Shown here: positions 1-8,397 of the stretch, piece by piece
How the letters are laid out: each line of letters begins with the position of its first letter
Numbering within the stretch: the stretch's first letter is position 1
Assembly (NCBI GenBank): GCA_002428385.1
Contig: DIWB01000030.1
Coordinates: 1 to 64,000 of the forward strand
Length of the DNA stretch: 64,000 nucleotides
DNA from: Bacteroidales bacterium UBA6117
Lineage (GTDB): Bacteria > Bacteroidota > Bacteroidia > Bacteroidales > VadinHA17
Reading direction: 5' to 3'
Position numbers and translations under genes: made by a program
The notes under the pieces: model-generated
What the model saw: the letters and a program-made list of their open reading frames with translations, nothing else
Databases searched by the model: none
Told to the model about the DNA's origin: nothing

Positions 1-323
1 GCATCAATCGACTTACCCATTTCATCATACATCTTACGCCAGTCCCAGTAAGGTTTTGCATTTGGATTTGCAGCGAATACTTCCTTTGAGTATCCCCAGT
101 CCACATCGCACAAGGCAACAATGTTCTCTGTCGGAGAAACAGCCTTCAGGTTCGAGTTACCCATGCCCCCGATCCCTACGACTGCAATATTCAGCTTGTC
201 ACTTGGAGCCTTGTGCCCCAATCCGCTGACAACAGAACTGGGCAGAATGGTAAGCCCTGCAGCAACTGCTCCGGTTGTCCCGAGAAAATTGCGTCTCGTA
301 ATCTGTTTGGAATTTTCTTTCAT
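1..323 (-). CDS. Gfo/Idh/MocA family oxidoreductase, N-terminal part (cut by window edge)
   Basis: Only the first 107 codons are in the window; the gene continues past base 1. The start is the ATG at 323. The N-terminus carries a twin-arginine leader with the motif TRRNFLG around residues 9-15, followed by a hydrophobic stretch, so export through Tat is likely. After residue 45 comes a Rossmann NAD(P)-binding strand and glycine loop (VVGIGGMG). Family members are NAD(P)-dependent sugar oxidoreductases that oxidise or reduce free or bound sugars. It lies 127 bases downstream of a DUF1080 gene on the same strand. That pairing fits oxidation of a glycoside at C3 followed by hydrolysis of the 3-keto product. 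The substrate cannot be read from this fragment. Confidence 0.85.
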   Translation of the reverse strand, partial: MKENSKQITRRNFLGTTGAVAAGLTILPSSVVSGLGHKAPSDKLNIAVVGIGGMGNSNLKAVSPTENIVALCDVDWGYSKEVFAANPNAKPYWDWRKMYDEMGKSID

Positions 324-450
324 CGTCAGGTATTTTAAGTTTGTTATTAAGATTGGATTTATTTGTAAAAATAATAAATTCTGAGTGAATAAATGCAATA
401 GTTGACCCCATGTTCCCGCCTCAGGCTTGATCAGACGGCAAGGAGCCTTA

Positions 451-1245
451 TCAAAGTTCTCTGATCCAGATATTTCTGAAAGCAACCGGGTTTCCGTGAT
501 CCTGAAGCACGAGCGGCATGGCGCCATGCTTCCTGATCGAATACTCGGGCATGCCAATATAAAGAGTCGGGCCCCTGAGACTTACATTGTTTTGAATGAG
601 CACACCGTTGTGAATCACTGTCACCCTTGGAGGAGCAAACCATGATAAACTGTCCTCTTCGAAACGGGGAGCAGTGTAAATAATATCATAACTCTGCCAT
701 TCTCCGGGTTTGCGGCAGGCGTTGACAAGCGGAGCATGCTGCTTGTAGAGACTCCCGGCCTGTCCCTGAACATAGGTGGGATTATTATAGCTGTCGAGCA
801 CCTGAACCTCATAGAGACTCTGAAGATAGACTCCGCTGTTTCCCCTTCCCTGTCCGTCACCCTTTACTTCAGAAGGCGACTTCCATTCAATGTGAAGCTG
901 GAAATCATTGAACTTTCTCTTCGTCTGAACAACACCTGATCCCTTAACGCATACAAGGGCGCCGTTCTCGACAACCCATTTTGTCGGATTGCCCCTTGAG
1001 TCTTCCCATTCCTTGTTTACATCTGAGCCGTCAAAAAGAACAATAGCATCAGAAGGAGCCATGCCAACCTGTGCAGCGGGCTGAATTACCTTTACAGCCG
1101 GCTCAAAGAACTCCGTCATCTGGGGAGTCATCCTTGCCGGATACTGCTGTTTCTGCCGCGTTTGCTGTGCATTGCCCTGCTGTCCCTGTGCCGCGTAAAA
1201 AGCAAAAGACAACAGCATCATAATTGAGATAACTGACTTCTTCAT
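451..1245 (-). CDS. DUF1080 protein, 3-keto-disaccharide hydrolase-type
   Basis: This is a 264-residue secreted protein with a signal peptide over about residues 1-21. The single DUF1080 domain begins with the typical LFDG motif at residues 70-73 and a tryptophan at position 80, and continues to the C-terminus as a concanavalin-like beta-sandwich. The stretch RGNSGVYLQ in the middle is characteristic of the family. Characterised DUF1080 proteins hydrolyse 3-keto-glycosides in the periplasm after a Gfo/Idh/MocA dehydrogenase has oxidised the sugar. The next gene on this strand is such a Tat-exported oxidoreductase, and a FucP-type permease lies upstream. The domain assignment is firm; the substrate is inferred only at the level of 'oxidised glycoside'. 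Confidence 0.88.
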   Translation of the reverse strand: MKKSVISIMMLLSFAFYAAQGQQGNAQQTRQKQQYPARMTPQMTEFFEPAVKVIQPAAQVGMAPSDAIVLFDGSDVNKEWEDSRGNPTKWVVENGALVCVKGSGVVQTKRKFNDFQLHIEWKSPSEVKGDGQGRGNSGVYLQSLYEVQVLDSYNNPTYVQGQAGSLYKQHAPLVNACRKPGEWQSYDIIYTAPRFEEDSLSWFAPPRVTVIHNGVLIQNNVSLRGPTLYIGMPEYSIRKHGAMPLVLQDHGNPVAFRNIWIREL

Positions 1246-1471
1246 AAGATTCGATTTAGGTTTTTTTATTGATTATCCTGATTCCGGTTTCTCCTGATGT
1301 GCATCAGATTGCTGAGATACCTTACATCCTTTCAAATTTAATCACATTTTAGATATGGCGAACAAAAGCATACTGTTTTAACCTTTTTTAATAAACCGGG
1401 TCATGTTTTCATCAAAATCCGTTCTGAAAGCGGTTTCCGAACATAAACAATACTCAAATTCCCCCGGGTTA

Positions 1472-2731
1472 CTACTGGCCGCTAATTTCATTCTTCTTTC
1501 CAATCGTTGCATTTGATATTAAAGGTCTGGCCCAGAAACTGAGAAAGAGAATATAGCCCAGGGTAATATAAAGAACAGTCATCCCGGCCTGAAGTCCGAT
1601 AACATCCTTCAGCTTTCCAATAAGCAGCGACACTATCGCTCCCCCTGCAATCCCCGTGCAAAGAATGCCTGAAAAGGAACCGTGCGATTTGGACACACTG
1701 TTGAGAGCAAGTGAAAAGATTATCGCATACATCACCGAAAGGCAGAAGCCCAGCGCGGGAAATCCGAAGATGGCGAACCTCACACCCCCGAAAAGGGTAA
1801 ATGTAAGAATGATCAGAGCCGCTGCAGTGAATAATCTCAGTACAATCTTGCTGTCCATAACCTTCAGAAGGAACAGGCCGAGGATACAACCTATTGTCAT
1901 TAGTCCCCAGAACAGCCCTACAGCCCTCGCCCCTTCAATTTCTGGTGTAAGTCCATGGTACGTTCTCAGGAACTCTGATATCCAGTTGGCTATTCCCTGC
2001 TCTGTTCCGACATAACAAAAGATCCCCAGGAAAAAAAGAATCACCTTCTTCTGCCTGAACAGTTCCAGATGCGTAGCCCAGGCACCAACAATTTCTTCCT
2101 CTTTAAGTTTCACTTCCGGAAACCTGGTGGTAAATATAATCCCTGCCATAAGCAGGCTTATAAAAGTAAATATGAGATAAATCGAAACCCATGGCAGAGA
2201 GTCAGGAGTCAATTGGGCAACAAGTTTTAAGAGAAATCCGTTGCCGGGATCAGGATTGCCAAGTCCGATTACCAGATATGAATAGACGAAGGGACTGAGA
2301 AATGATGCAGCGCCAAATACAAGCTGGGCTATTACCGAATTAAAGGCAAAATGTTCCTCGCCTCCTGCCGTTCTCAGAAGAGGATAAATTGCAACCTGCA
2401 TTATTGCCATCCCACAGCCTATAAGGAAGAGGGAAACCAAAAAAACAGGGTACACCGGAAAAATGGTAAAAAGGACTGCTCCGCTGAATGAAAGAAGCCA
2501 GGCAAATGTCAGACTCTTCTTTTCTCCGTGTTTCTGAATGATCATCCCCGCAGGAATTGACATCAGCCCATATGCTATAAAGAATGAAAAGGGCAGCATC
2601 CCGGTCATGGTGCCGGTTAGTGAAAAACTGTCGCTTACATTCGGGTTTATCGACCCCAGAATGTTGGTAAGAAAGGAGATAGCAAAAAATATCAGGAAAA
2701 TGAGTGAGATAAGGTAGTAATTCCGCTTCAT
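1472..2731 (-). CDS. Sugar MFS transporter, FucP-like
   Basis: This 419-residue protein has about twelve hydrophobic segments and little extra-membrane sequence, as expected for a major facilitator. The first helix region, with SINPNVSDSF, and the second, with YGLMSIPAGMIIQKHGEKKS, resemble the FucP family of proton-coupled sugar symporters. The central loop (around residue 210, EVKLKEEE) is cytoplasmic and charged. It is the first gene of a leftward run followed by the DUF1080 hydrolase and the Gfo/Idh/MocA oxidoreductase, so it may import the sugar released by them. The exact sugar is unknown. A 226-base gap to the next gene shows no obvious feature. Confidence 0.8.
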   Translation of the reverse strand: MKRNYYLISLIFLIFFAISFLTNILGSINPNVSDSFSLTGTMTGMLPFSFFIAYGLMSIPAGMIIQKHGEKKSLTFAWLLSFSGAVLFTIFPVYPVFLVSLFLIGCGMAIMQVAIYPLLRTAGGEEHFAFNSVIAQLVFGAASFLSPFVYSYLVIGLGNPDPGNGFLLKLVAQLTPDSLPWVSIYLIFTFISLLMAGIIFTTRFPEVKLKEEEIVGAWATHLELFRQKKVILFFLGIFCYVGTEQGIANWISEFLRTYHGLTPEIEGARAVGLFWGLMTIGCILGLFLLKVMDSKIVLRLFTAAALIILTFTLFGGVRFAIFGFPALGFCLSVMYAIIFSLALNSVSKSHGSFSGILCTGIAGGAIVSLLIGKLKDVIGLQAGMTVLYITLGYILFLSFWARPLISNATIGKKNEISGQ

Positions 2732-2805
2732 CAGTTATTTTTATTGATGGCTAAATGTAGAAATAATATTCACAACAACCGCCCGTCACTCCGGAGTTTT
2801 TCCTT

Positions 2806-2813
2806 TATTTTTG
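2806..2813 (+). promoter_or_regulatory. Putative Bacteroidota -10 box (TATTTTTG)
   Basis: TATTTTTG matches the TAnnTTTG -10 consensus of Bacteroidota housekeeping promoters and would start a transcript about 30 bases before the ATG at 2852. No clear -33 TTTG is seen at the usual spacing, so this is a partial match. It favours the ATG at 2852 over upstream in-frame starts. Confidence 0.35.
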
Positions 2814-2851
2814 GGATTAACGGAAATGAGGCTAATTGTATAAGATATGAA

Positions 2852-3322
2852 ATGGAAAATTCCTATTATTCTCTTGAAGTCAATAAAAGCAACAGACTGA
2901 CGCGATTGTTCCAGCTTATCTTCGGAATTGCGTGTGCGTTGCTCGCAGTAACCTGGATTATTTTGAATCCCGACTCCTTTAAATGGAACACGACATTGCT
3001 GCCTGTTCTTTTCCTCTCCTCTTTTTCGTGGTACATGATCAATTCTGGTCTGGGTAAAGGAGAAAAGCACATTGAAATCGGCCGGGATATGCTTAAAATC
3101 AAAAAGAATTCCCTTTTCCCGGCAAAGACTTTCAACGCACCTGAGATAGAAAGAATTGAAGTGTTCCCGTTGAGCATGGTACTCCATCTCAGAGAGGGAA
3201 CCAAATTCTTTTTAAGGTTCGGAACAACATTTACCGACTTAATTGATCCGGTAAAAAGAGGCATTGAGAAATTCTGCTCACTGAACAATATACCGCTGGA
3301 GTTCAGGAATGAGGAAATTTAA
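2852..3322 (+). CDS. Small membrane protein with PH-like cytoplasmic part, function unknown
   Basis: This is a 156-residue protein not recognised as a named family. Two hydrophobic segments occupy roughly residues 15-37 and 45-63, separated by a short polar turn. The remaining C-terminal half is soluble and alternates hydrophobic and charged residues in a pattern compatible with a small PH-like beta domain (IEIGRDMLKIKKNSLFP onward). An in-frame ATG at 2744 exists, but the segment it would add is not signal-like and a -10 box lies inside it, so the ATG at 2852 was chosen. It is divergent from the FucP-like permease gene. No function is proposed. Confidence 0.65.
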   Translation: MENSYYSLEVNKSNRLTRLFQLIFGIACALLAVTWIILNPDSFKWNTTLLPVLFLSSFSWYMINSGLGKGEKHIEIGRDMLKIKKNSLFPAKTFNAPEIERIEVFPLSMVLHLREGTKFFLRFGTTFTDLIDPVKRGIEKFCSLNNIPLEFRNEEI

Positions 3323-3366
3323 ACACCGCCGTGGCTGACAACCGGAGTATAAGACGGGCGTACATT

Positions 3367-4635
3367 TCAGAGTCTGAATACCTTATCAGCCATATCCATT
3401 ATCCAGTTCCAGTCTTTGACAAGCAGATTATGAACGCCATCGCGTACATGATATCCAGTATTTCCGCTATTCACCGGACTATTCAGAGGAGGCATCTGAT
3501 CGCTTAGCGATGTATTCCTATCAAAGAGTCTGAATACAGGCAAGGAATTATACAATGAGAGATATGATCCCCGAGGATCGGCCCACAGGTCCTCGCTCGC
3601 TGATGTGACATACACTGCCCTCGGGGCAATCAGCGCCAGAAGCATATGCATGTCAACAGGCATTGAGTCCTCATTGTTTCCCCATTGCACATAATTCCTG
3701 CAGAACCAGTGAGGGAAAGCCCTGTTTATCGTTTCAATGGTTTCGCCGAATTTCCGCCTGGCCAGTGCAGCGCCCCCGCATCCCGATTCATTGCTCACGG
3801 CCATGGCAAACCGCTGATCCTCAGCCGCAGCCCAGAGAGCTGTTTTCCCTCCCCTTGAATGACCCAGAACTGCAACCTTGCCGGCGTCTATATCGCTGTC
3901 GGTTACAAGATAATCCATACAACGGCTTGCTCCCCACGCCCAGGCTGCAATGGTTCCCCACGAATCCCCCTTCCGTTCACCGCGGTCGAGCAGTCCGTGG
4001 ATACCATTTTTGAAATCATCAAAATTATCCGGATCCACATCAGAATTCTGGAATACTGCCGCTGCATAACCTCTTGAAACAATTTCTTCCGCCGGCCAGA
4101 ATTCATTCTTTATCTTTCGTGAAGGATCAGCCTGATCAGTCCCACGGTTGTTGATTACAAGAAAGGCCGGAACCTTTTTCCCTGCATTGTTCGGGACAAA
4201 TAAGTTCAGGCGGATAGTCAGCGACTTACCTTCCGATAATATCTCAATATCCACCTCCTTAAGCGTGGCAGCCCCTCCCATTGCATTCCTGTTCTCGCTT
4301 ACAATTCTGAAACTCTTTTCGTAAGGAGTTTCAGGTACCCTTCCGTATACATTTTCACGGAAAAGTTCAAGTATCTCCGGTCTTCTTATCCTTGTCCATG
4401 CATCGGAGTTATCAATCTTCTTCCCGTCAAGGGTAACAAGCAACTCAGGCAATGTATAAGCTGGAACCTTTTCTTCATAATAATTGTACCGGGGCTGGCT
4501 TTTGCTAAGCTTTTCCACAACATCCTGAGGCGCTTTCCAGCCCTGTACAGCCTGCGAAAGGACAACAGCAGGAAGCAGGGACAGAACAAGTGATATCAAA
4601 AAGATAACAGCAGCAGTTGATCTCTTTTTTTCCAT
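3367..4635 (-). CDS. CE15 glucuronoyl esterase-like alpha/beta hydrolase
   Basis: This secreted 422-residue protein has a signal peptide over about residues 1-27. The nucleophile motif GHSRGGK places the catalytic serine at residue 260. A glutamate sits 23 residues later (E283 in SNESGCGG), the same spacing as in structurally known bacterial CE15 enzymes. A histidine near the end (GVHNL, H402) would complete the Ser-Glu-His triad. CE15 enzymes cleave the ester between 4-O-methyl-glucuronate on xylan and lignin alcohols; bacterial homologues can act on other uronate esters. This fits the hexuronate catabolic genes about 40 kb away. It is transcribed alone and faces an unrelated gene on the left. 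Confidence 0.82.
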   Translation of the reverse strand: MEKKRSTAAVIFLISLVLSLLPAVVLSQAVQGWKAPQDVVEKLSKSQPRYNYYEEKVPAYTLPELLVTLDGKKIDNSDAWTRIRRPEILELFRENVYGRVPETPYEKSFRIVSENRNAMGGAATLKEVDIEILSEGKSLTIRLNLFVPNNAGKKVPAFLVINNRGTDQADPSRKIKNEFWPAEEIVSRGYAAAVFQNSDVDPDNFDDFKNGIHGLLDRGERKGDSWGTIAAWAWGASRCMDYLVTDSDIDAGKVAVLGHSRGGKTALWAAAEDQRFAMAVSNESGCGGAALARRKFGETIETINRAFPHWFCRNYVQWGNNEDSMPVDMHMLLALIAPRAVYVTSASEDLWADPRGSYLSLYNSLPVFRLFDRNTSLSDQMPPLNSPVNSGNTGYHVRDGVHNLLVKDWNWIMDMADKVFRL

Positions 4636-4733
4636 AATTCAGTGTTTATTGATTTGGAGTAAGTGCCATAAAAATAAGCCTTTTTATTACCGGTTCGAAG
4701 GAATTGAAGTAAATTTATCGGGCAGATTCAAAA

Positions 4734-5750
4734 ATGAGACCACTGTTTCTCAAATATGATAATTACATTGAATGCAGGCTGTGTCCGCATTTGTGCAAGA
4801 TAGCCCCGGGCAAAAGGGGTATCTGCGGTGTGAGGCAAAACACCGGTGACAGTATTCAACTATTAACCTATGGAGTGATATCAGGTTGTTCCCCTGATCC
4901 CGTTGAAAAGAAGCCCCTGTACCACTTTTTCCCGGGATACAATATTCTTTCCGTCGGCTCTTACGGCTGCAACATGAGATGTGATTTCTGCCAGAACTGG
5001 AACATATCTCAGAAAAGTGCCGGCAGTCTGAAACCCGACACCGATCCCGGTCTGCTTGCAGACGAAGCGGCTTCTGCACAAAACAATATCGGAATAGCAT
5101 TCACCTACAACGAACCGGTGATCTGGTTCGAGTTTGTAAGGGATACAGCATTAAGGGTCAAGGAAAAAGGTCTTTTCACCGTAATGGTAAGCAATGGCTA
5201 TGTCAACAGGGATCCGTTAAATGAAATGCTTAAATTTATTGATGCCTTCAACATCGACCTTAAAGCATTCAACGAAGCTTTTTACTCCAGGCTTACCGGT
5301 GCCGGACTTGAACCCGTGAAGGAATCACTTAAGGCAATTTCAAAAGCCGGAAGACATCTTGAAATAACGACTCTGGTCATTCCCGGGAAGAATGATTCGG
5401 TCGATGAGATGGAATCACAGGCTGAATGGATCGCCGGAGAACTCGGTGACGAAACTCCTCTCCACCTGAGCAGATATTTCCCGATGTTCAAAAGGGATGA
5501 TCCTTCAACACCACAGGAGACGCTTACCCGGCTATATGAAGCAGCCTCAAAACGGCTTAAATATGTTTATCTTGGAAACACCCGCGGAGAATCAGGGCAG
5601 TATACACTGTGCAGTAAATGCGGCACAATTGTAACAAAGAGATCAGGATACAGTATAATGCTAACGAACCTCAGTGAAACCGGAAGCTGCAAAAAATGCG
5701 GCTTTCCTGTCTACAGGTATTTTACTCTGCCTTCCCGTGAAGTGCGGTGA
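4734..5750 (+). CDS. amrS: AmmeMemoRadiSam-type radical SAM protein
   Basis: This is a 338-residue radical SAM enzyme. The CxxxCxxC motif that binds the SAM-associated [4Fe-4S] cluster is at C79, C83 and C86 (CNMRCDFC). An additional N-terminal cysteine group (C14, C17, C21, C31) precedes it, and a C-terminal zinc-ribbon-like pair (LCSKCG and CKKCG) ends the protein. This arrangement matches the AmrS family, related to pyruvate formate-lyase activating enzymes and usually found with AMMECR1 and Memo proteins. No AMMECR1 or Memo gene is visible in this window, so the partner genes, if any, are elsewhere. The physiological reaction of the family is not settled. The 3' end overlaps the convergent gene at 5722-6015 by 29 bases. 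Confidence 0.85.
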   Translation: MRPLFLKYDNYIECRLCPHLCKIAPGKRGICGVRQNTGDSIQLLTYGVISGCSPDPVEKKPLYHFFPGYNILSVGSYGCNMRCDFCQNWNISQKSAGSLKPDTDPGLLADEAASAQNNIGIAFTYNEPVIWFEFVRDTALRVKEKGLFTVMVSNGYVNRDPLNEMLKFIDAFNIDLKAFNEAFYSRLTGAGLEPVKESLKAISKAGRHLEITTLVIPGKNDSVDEMESQAEWIAGELGDETPLHLSRYFPMFKRDDPSTPQETLTRLYEAASKRLKYVYLGNTRGESGQYTLCSKCGTIVTKRSGYSIMLTNLSETGSCKKCGFPVYRYFTLPSREVR

Positions 5751-6015
5751 GCCGGCCGCAAAGCTTATCCATTTCAACGAAAAGATCCTTTTCAATCAAC
5801 CTGTAATGGACCCGTGCAGATTTTGGATCATCACTTTTAACAGGATTATTGGTCCTTCTTATAAGATCGTTTCTGAGAGTGACGGCATCTGCTATTACGC
5901 CCGACACCTCATCAACCTTTTCTTCCGGATGAATAGTTCCGAATGTGAAACAATCTGAGATCACCTCGAAAATAAGGCTATCTATATCCTTTTTGAGTTT
6001 CCTTACGCTTGGCAT
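5722..6015 (-). CDS. Conserved small alpha-helical protein, function unknown
   Basis: This 97-residue protein has no signal peptide or membrane segment. It is rich in charged and aliphatic residues in helical periodicity, and the start MPSVRKLKKDID is a plausible soluble N-terminus. It overlaps the end of the AmrS gene tail-to-tail by 29 bases. Codon use and length look like a real gene, and the ORF covers sequence not explained by another gene from 5751 on. I do not recognise the family and propose no function. Confidence 0.6.
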   Translation of the reverse strand: MPSVRKLKKDIDSLIFEVISDCFTFGTIHPEEKVDEVSGVIADAVTLRNDLIRRTNNPVKSDDPKSARVHYRLIEKDLFVEMDKLCGRLTALHGKAE

Positions 6016-6054
6016 AATTGTTGAATTTTAATGGGGCAAAGTTAACAAAATAAT

Positions 6055-6894
6055 TCATTGTGCCTTAGTTTCCTCCGTGAACCTCCTTAAGCTCTCTTCA
6101 GCCTTTTCAATGTAAAGCCTCCTGAGGTTTTCCGGCATTGGTGCAGGCACTTTATACGAAATATCCCCGATACAACAGAACTGAAGCACCATCGGAGAGG
6201 TACCGGTCATGAAGACTGCATCACAACCGGGAAGAGAGCTTACAGGCATACAGGAGAATTCAACCTTTATGCCGTGCTCCCTGCAAATATCAAGAATGTA
6301 TTTTCGGGTTATACCTCCGAGAATCTTATCGTCCGGAGCCGTAATAAGCACATTATCCCTGAGAAAAAAGATGTTTGAACGGCTCCCTTCGGTAATCTTG
6401 CCTTCATCATTAACAAGCAGCGCCTCATATCCCCCTTCCAGTATCAGCTTTTGATAGATCGACGAACGAAGTTTGTGATTGATGACCTTCGACTCGGGGT
6501 CTTTCCTCTCTGCATGGAAAAGCAATCCTTTAACGCCTTTGCGGTACTGCTCATCCGAAGGGTAGACAGGCTCAATAAGGTAAATCAGATAATTGGTTGA
6601 ATCTCCATTGAAGTTGAACACCAGCTTAAGGTTAATGTCCTTTTTCCTTTCAGTCCTCACGAGACGAATAATGCCCTTCCTGATTTCCCCGAAGTCCGCC
6701 AGGCTCCTTTTGCCCTGATGCCTGAGGCTTGATTCAAGCCGCTCCATATGATCATGAAAAAAGACCGGAATGCCTCTTTTCAGACGAATGACTTCGTAAA
6801 TTGAATCACCTTCATATACAAGCGAGTTGTCGAACTGCTCCGAGGGATGAAGATCCCCGTTCAGAATGAATTTCTTACCGAAACATTCGTTCAT
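6055..6894 (-). CDS. Class IV PLP-dependent aminotransferase
   Basis: This 279-residue protein has the fold-type IV aminotransferase pattern: an N-terminal region with YEGDSIYEVIR, the PLP lysine in KVINHKLRSS (about residue 145), the glutamate in KITEGSRSNIFF, and a late phosphate-binding segment (FMTGTSP). The family includes branched-chain aminotransferase, D-amino acid aminotransferase and aminodeoxychorismate lyase. The short length and divergent motifs fit the last two better than a classical IlvE, but the substrate cannot be fixed from sequence. It is a single gene, divergent from the exonuclease at 6986. Confidence 0.82.
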   Translation of the reverse strand: MNECFGKKFILNGDLHPSEQFDNSLVYEGDSIYEVIRLKRGIPVFFHDHMERLESSLRHQGKRSLADFGEIRKGIIRLVRTERKKDINLKLVFNFNGDSTNYLIYLIEPVYPSDEQYRKGVKGLLFHAERKDPESKVINHKLRSSIYQKLILEGGYEALLVNDEGKITEGSRSNIFFLRDNVLITAPDDKILGGITRKYILDICREHGIKVEFSCMPVSSLPGCDAVFMTGTSPMVLQFCCIGDISYKVPAPMPENLRRLYIEKAEESLRRFTEETKAQ

Positions 6895-6985
6895 GACCTG
6901 GGTTATTTTTCAACCCAAAAATACTAACAATAAGCCTATCGGCTGCCATTTCTGATTATATTAGCAGTCTGAGACCTTTCAATTC

Positions 6986-8356
6986 ATGTATGCGATTGTT
7001 GATATTGAAACCACGGGAGGAAGTTCCAGAATTGAAAAAATCACCGAAATTGCCATCATTCAACACGATGGGGAAAAGATAACGGGCGAGTTCTGCACTC
7101 TCATCAATCCGGAACGGAATATTCCTTATTATATAACGAGCCTTACGGGCATCACAAATGAGATGGTGGAGGATGCTCCAAGGTTTTTTGAGGTGGCCAG
7201 AACCATAGTCGAGATGACTGAAGGAAGGACGATGGTTGCACATAATGCCAGATTTGACTATTCATTCATCCGCGAGGAATTCAAATCGCTGGGATACAAT
7301 TTCAGAAGAAACCTTCTCGATACCGTTACTCTGAGCCGTAAACTTATTCCTGGCCACAAATCATACAGCCTCGGGAATATTTGCAGGGACCTCGGGATAA
7401 CAATTAACGGAAGACACAGGGCAGCCGGCGATGCACTGGCCACTACAAAGCTTTTCCAGCTTCTGATGGAGAAGGACATTCAGGTTCGCGATCATGGCCA
7501 GGGCCTGATAAAAAATACTAAGCTTTCAAAACTGAATCCCAGCCTCGATGTATCAAAGGTTGACATGGTTCCTGAAGAACCGGGAGTGTATTATTTCTAC
7601 GATGAGAAAGGTAATCTGATTTATATCGGCAAAAGCCGGAACCTCCGGCAGCGGGTAAGCACCCATCTTTCAAACAACACTACCGGAAGATCGATGGAAA
7701 TGAGGGATATGATTGCAGATCTCGACTGGGAAGTGACCGGAAGCGAACTTATTGCCCTGCTTCTCGAATCGGCTGAGATAAAGAAGAACAAGCCGCTTTA
7801 CAACAGGGCTCAGCGCCGGACAGGCTTCCAGTGGGGAATATTCAGCTCAACCAGCACTGAAGGTTACCATGTTTTCAGTTTCGGCCGGCTCGATGGTGAT
7901 GAAAACCCTCTTGCTGTTTTTGCAGGAAAGGAAAAAGCCCGCTCTATGCTGTCGTTCCTTGTGGAAAAATATGAACTATGTCAGAAACTGGCCGGGCTTT
8001 ACGAATCAACAGGTCCCTGCTTCCATCATCATGTGGGCCTTTGCAGGGGGGCATGCTGCGGGAAAGAGTCTCCCGGATCCTACAACGAGAGAGCCCGCAA
8101 GGCTGAAGCAGAATTCGTTTTCACACGCCGGAACTTCTTTATTATTGACAAGGGAAGATACAAAGGGGAAAAAAGTGCAATCAAGGTTGTTAATGGCAAA
8201 TACTCCGGCTTCGGATATTTCAGCATCGACGACATGGGCTTCGGTCTGACGGCCGTACACGACTGCATTAAAAGTTCCGGTGATAACCGCGACATCCAGG
8301 TAATACTCAAACAATACCTCAGGGGGTTTAAAATTGAAAAGATAATTGAATTCTGA
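6986..8356 (+). CDS. DnaQ-like exonuclease fused to GIY-YIG (UvrC/Cho-like) nuclease
   Basis: This 456-residue protein contains two nuclease domains. Residues 1-165 form a DEDDh 3'-5' exonuclease like the DNA polymerase III epsilon subunit: D6 and E8 (DIETT), D91, H144 and D149 (GRHRAAGDA). Residues about 198-280 form a GIY-YIG endonuclease like the N-terminus of UvrC, with GVYYF at 200, YIGKSRNLRQR at 213-223 and the catalytic glutamate in LLLESAEIKK. A cysteine/histidine cluster follows (CFHHHVGLCRGACC), similar to the region after GIY-YIG in UvrC. The architecture is recurrent in Bacteroidota and other phyla and points to DNA repair. There is no UvrB-binding or helix-hairpin-helix part, so it is not UvrC itself. 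Confidence 0.88.
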   Translation: MYAIVDIETTGGSSRIEKITEIAIIQHDGEKITGEFCTLINPERNIPYYITSLTGITNEMVEDAPRFFEVARTIVEMTEGRTMVAHNARFDYSFIREEFKSLGYNFRRNLLDTVTLSRKLIPGHKSYSLGNICRDLGITINGRHRAAGDALATTKLFQLLMEKDIQVRDHGQGLIKNTKLSKLNPSLDVSKVDMVPEEPGVYYFYDEKGNLIYIGKSRNLRQRVSTHLSNNTTGRSMEMRDMIADLDWEVTGSELIALLLESAEIKKNKPLYNRAQRRTGFQWGIFSSTSTEGYHVFSFGRLDGDENPLAVFAGKEKARSMLSFLVEKYELCQKLAGLYESTGPCFHHHVGLCRGACCGKESPGSYNERARKAEAEFVFTRRNFFIIDKGRYKGEKSAIKVVNGKYSGFGYFSIDDMGFGLTAVHDCIKSSGDNRDIQVILKQYLRGFKIEKIIEF

Positions 8357-8375
8357 AAGGCAAACCATATATTTG
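8346..8375 (+). promoter_or_regulatory. Putative promoter for the phosphate transport pair
   Basis: TTG at 8346-8348 and TATATTTG at 8368-8375, separated by 19 bases, match the Bacteroidota -33/-10 arrangement (TTTG and TAnnTTTG). A transcript would begin near 8382, leaving a leader of about 16 bases before the ATG at 8398. Confidence 0.45.
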
Positions 8376-8397
8376 TTTAAATCCACAGATTACTGAA

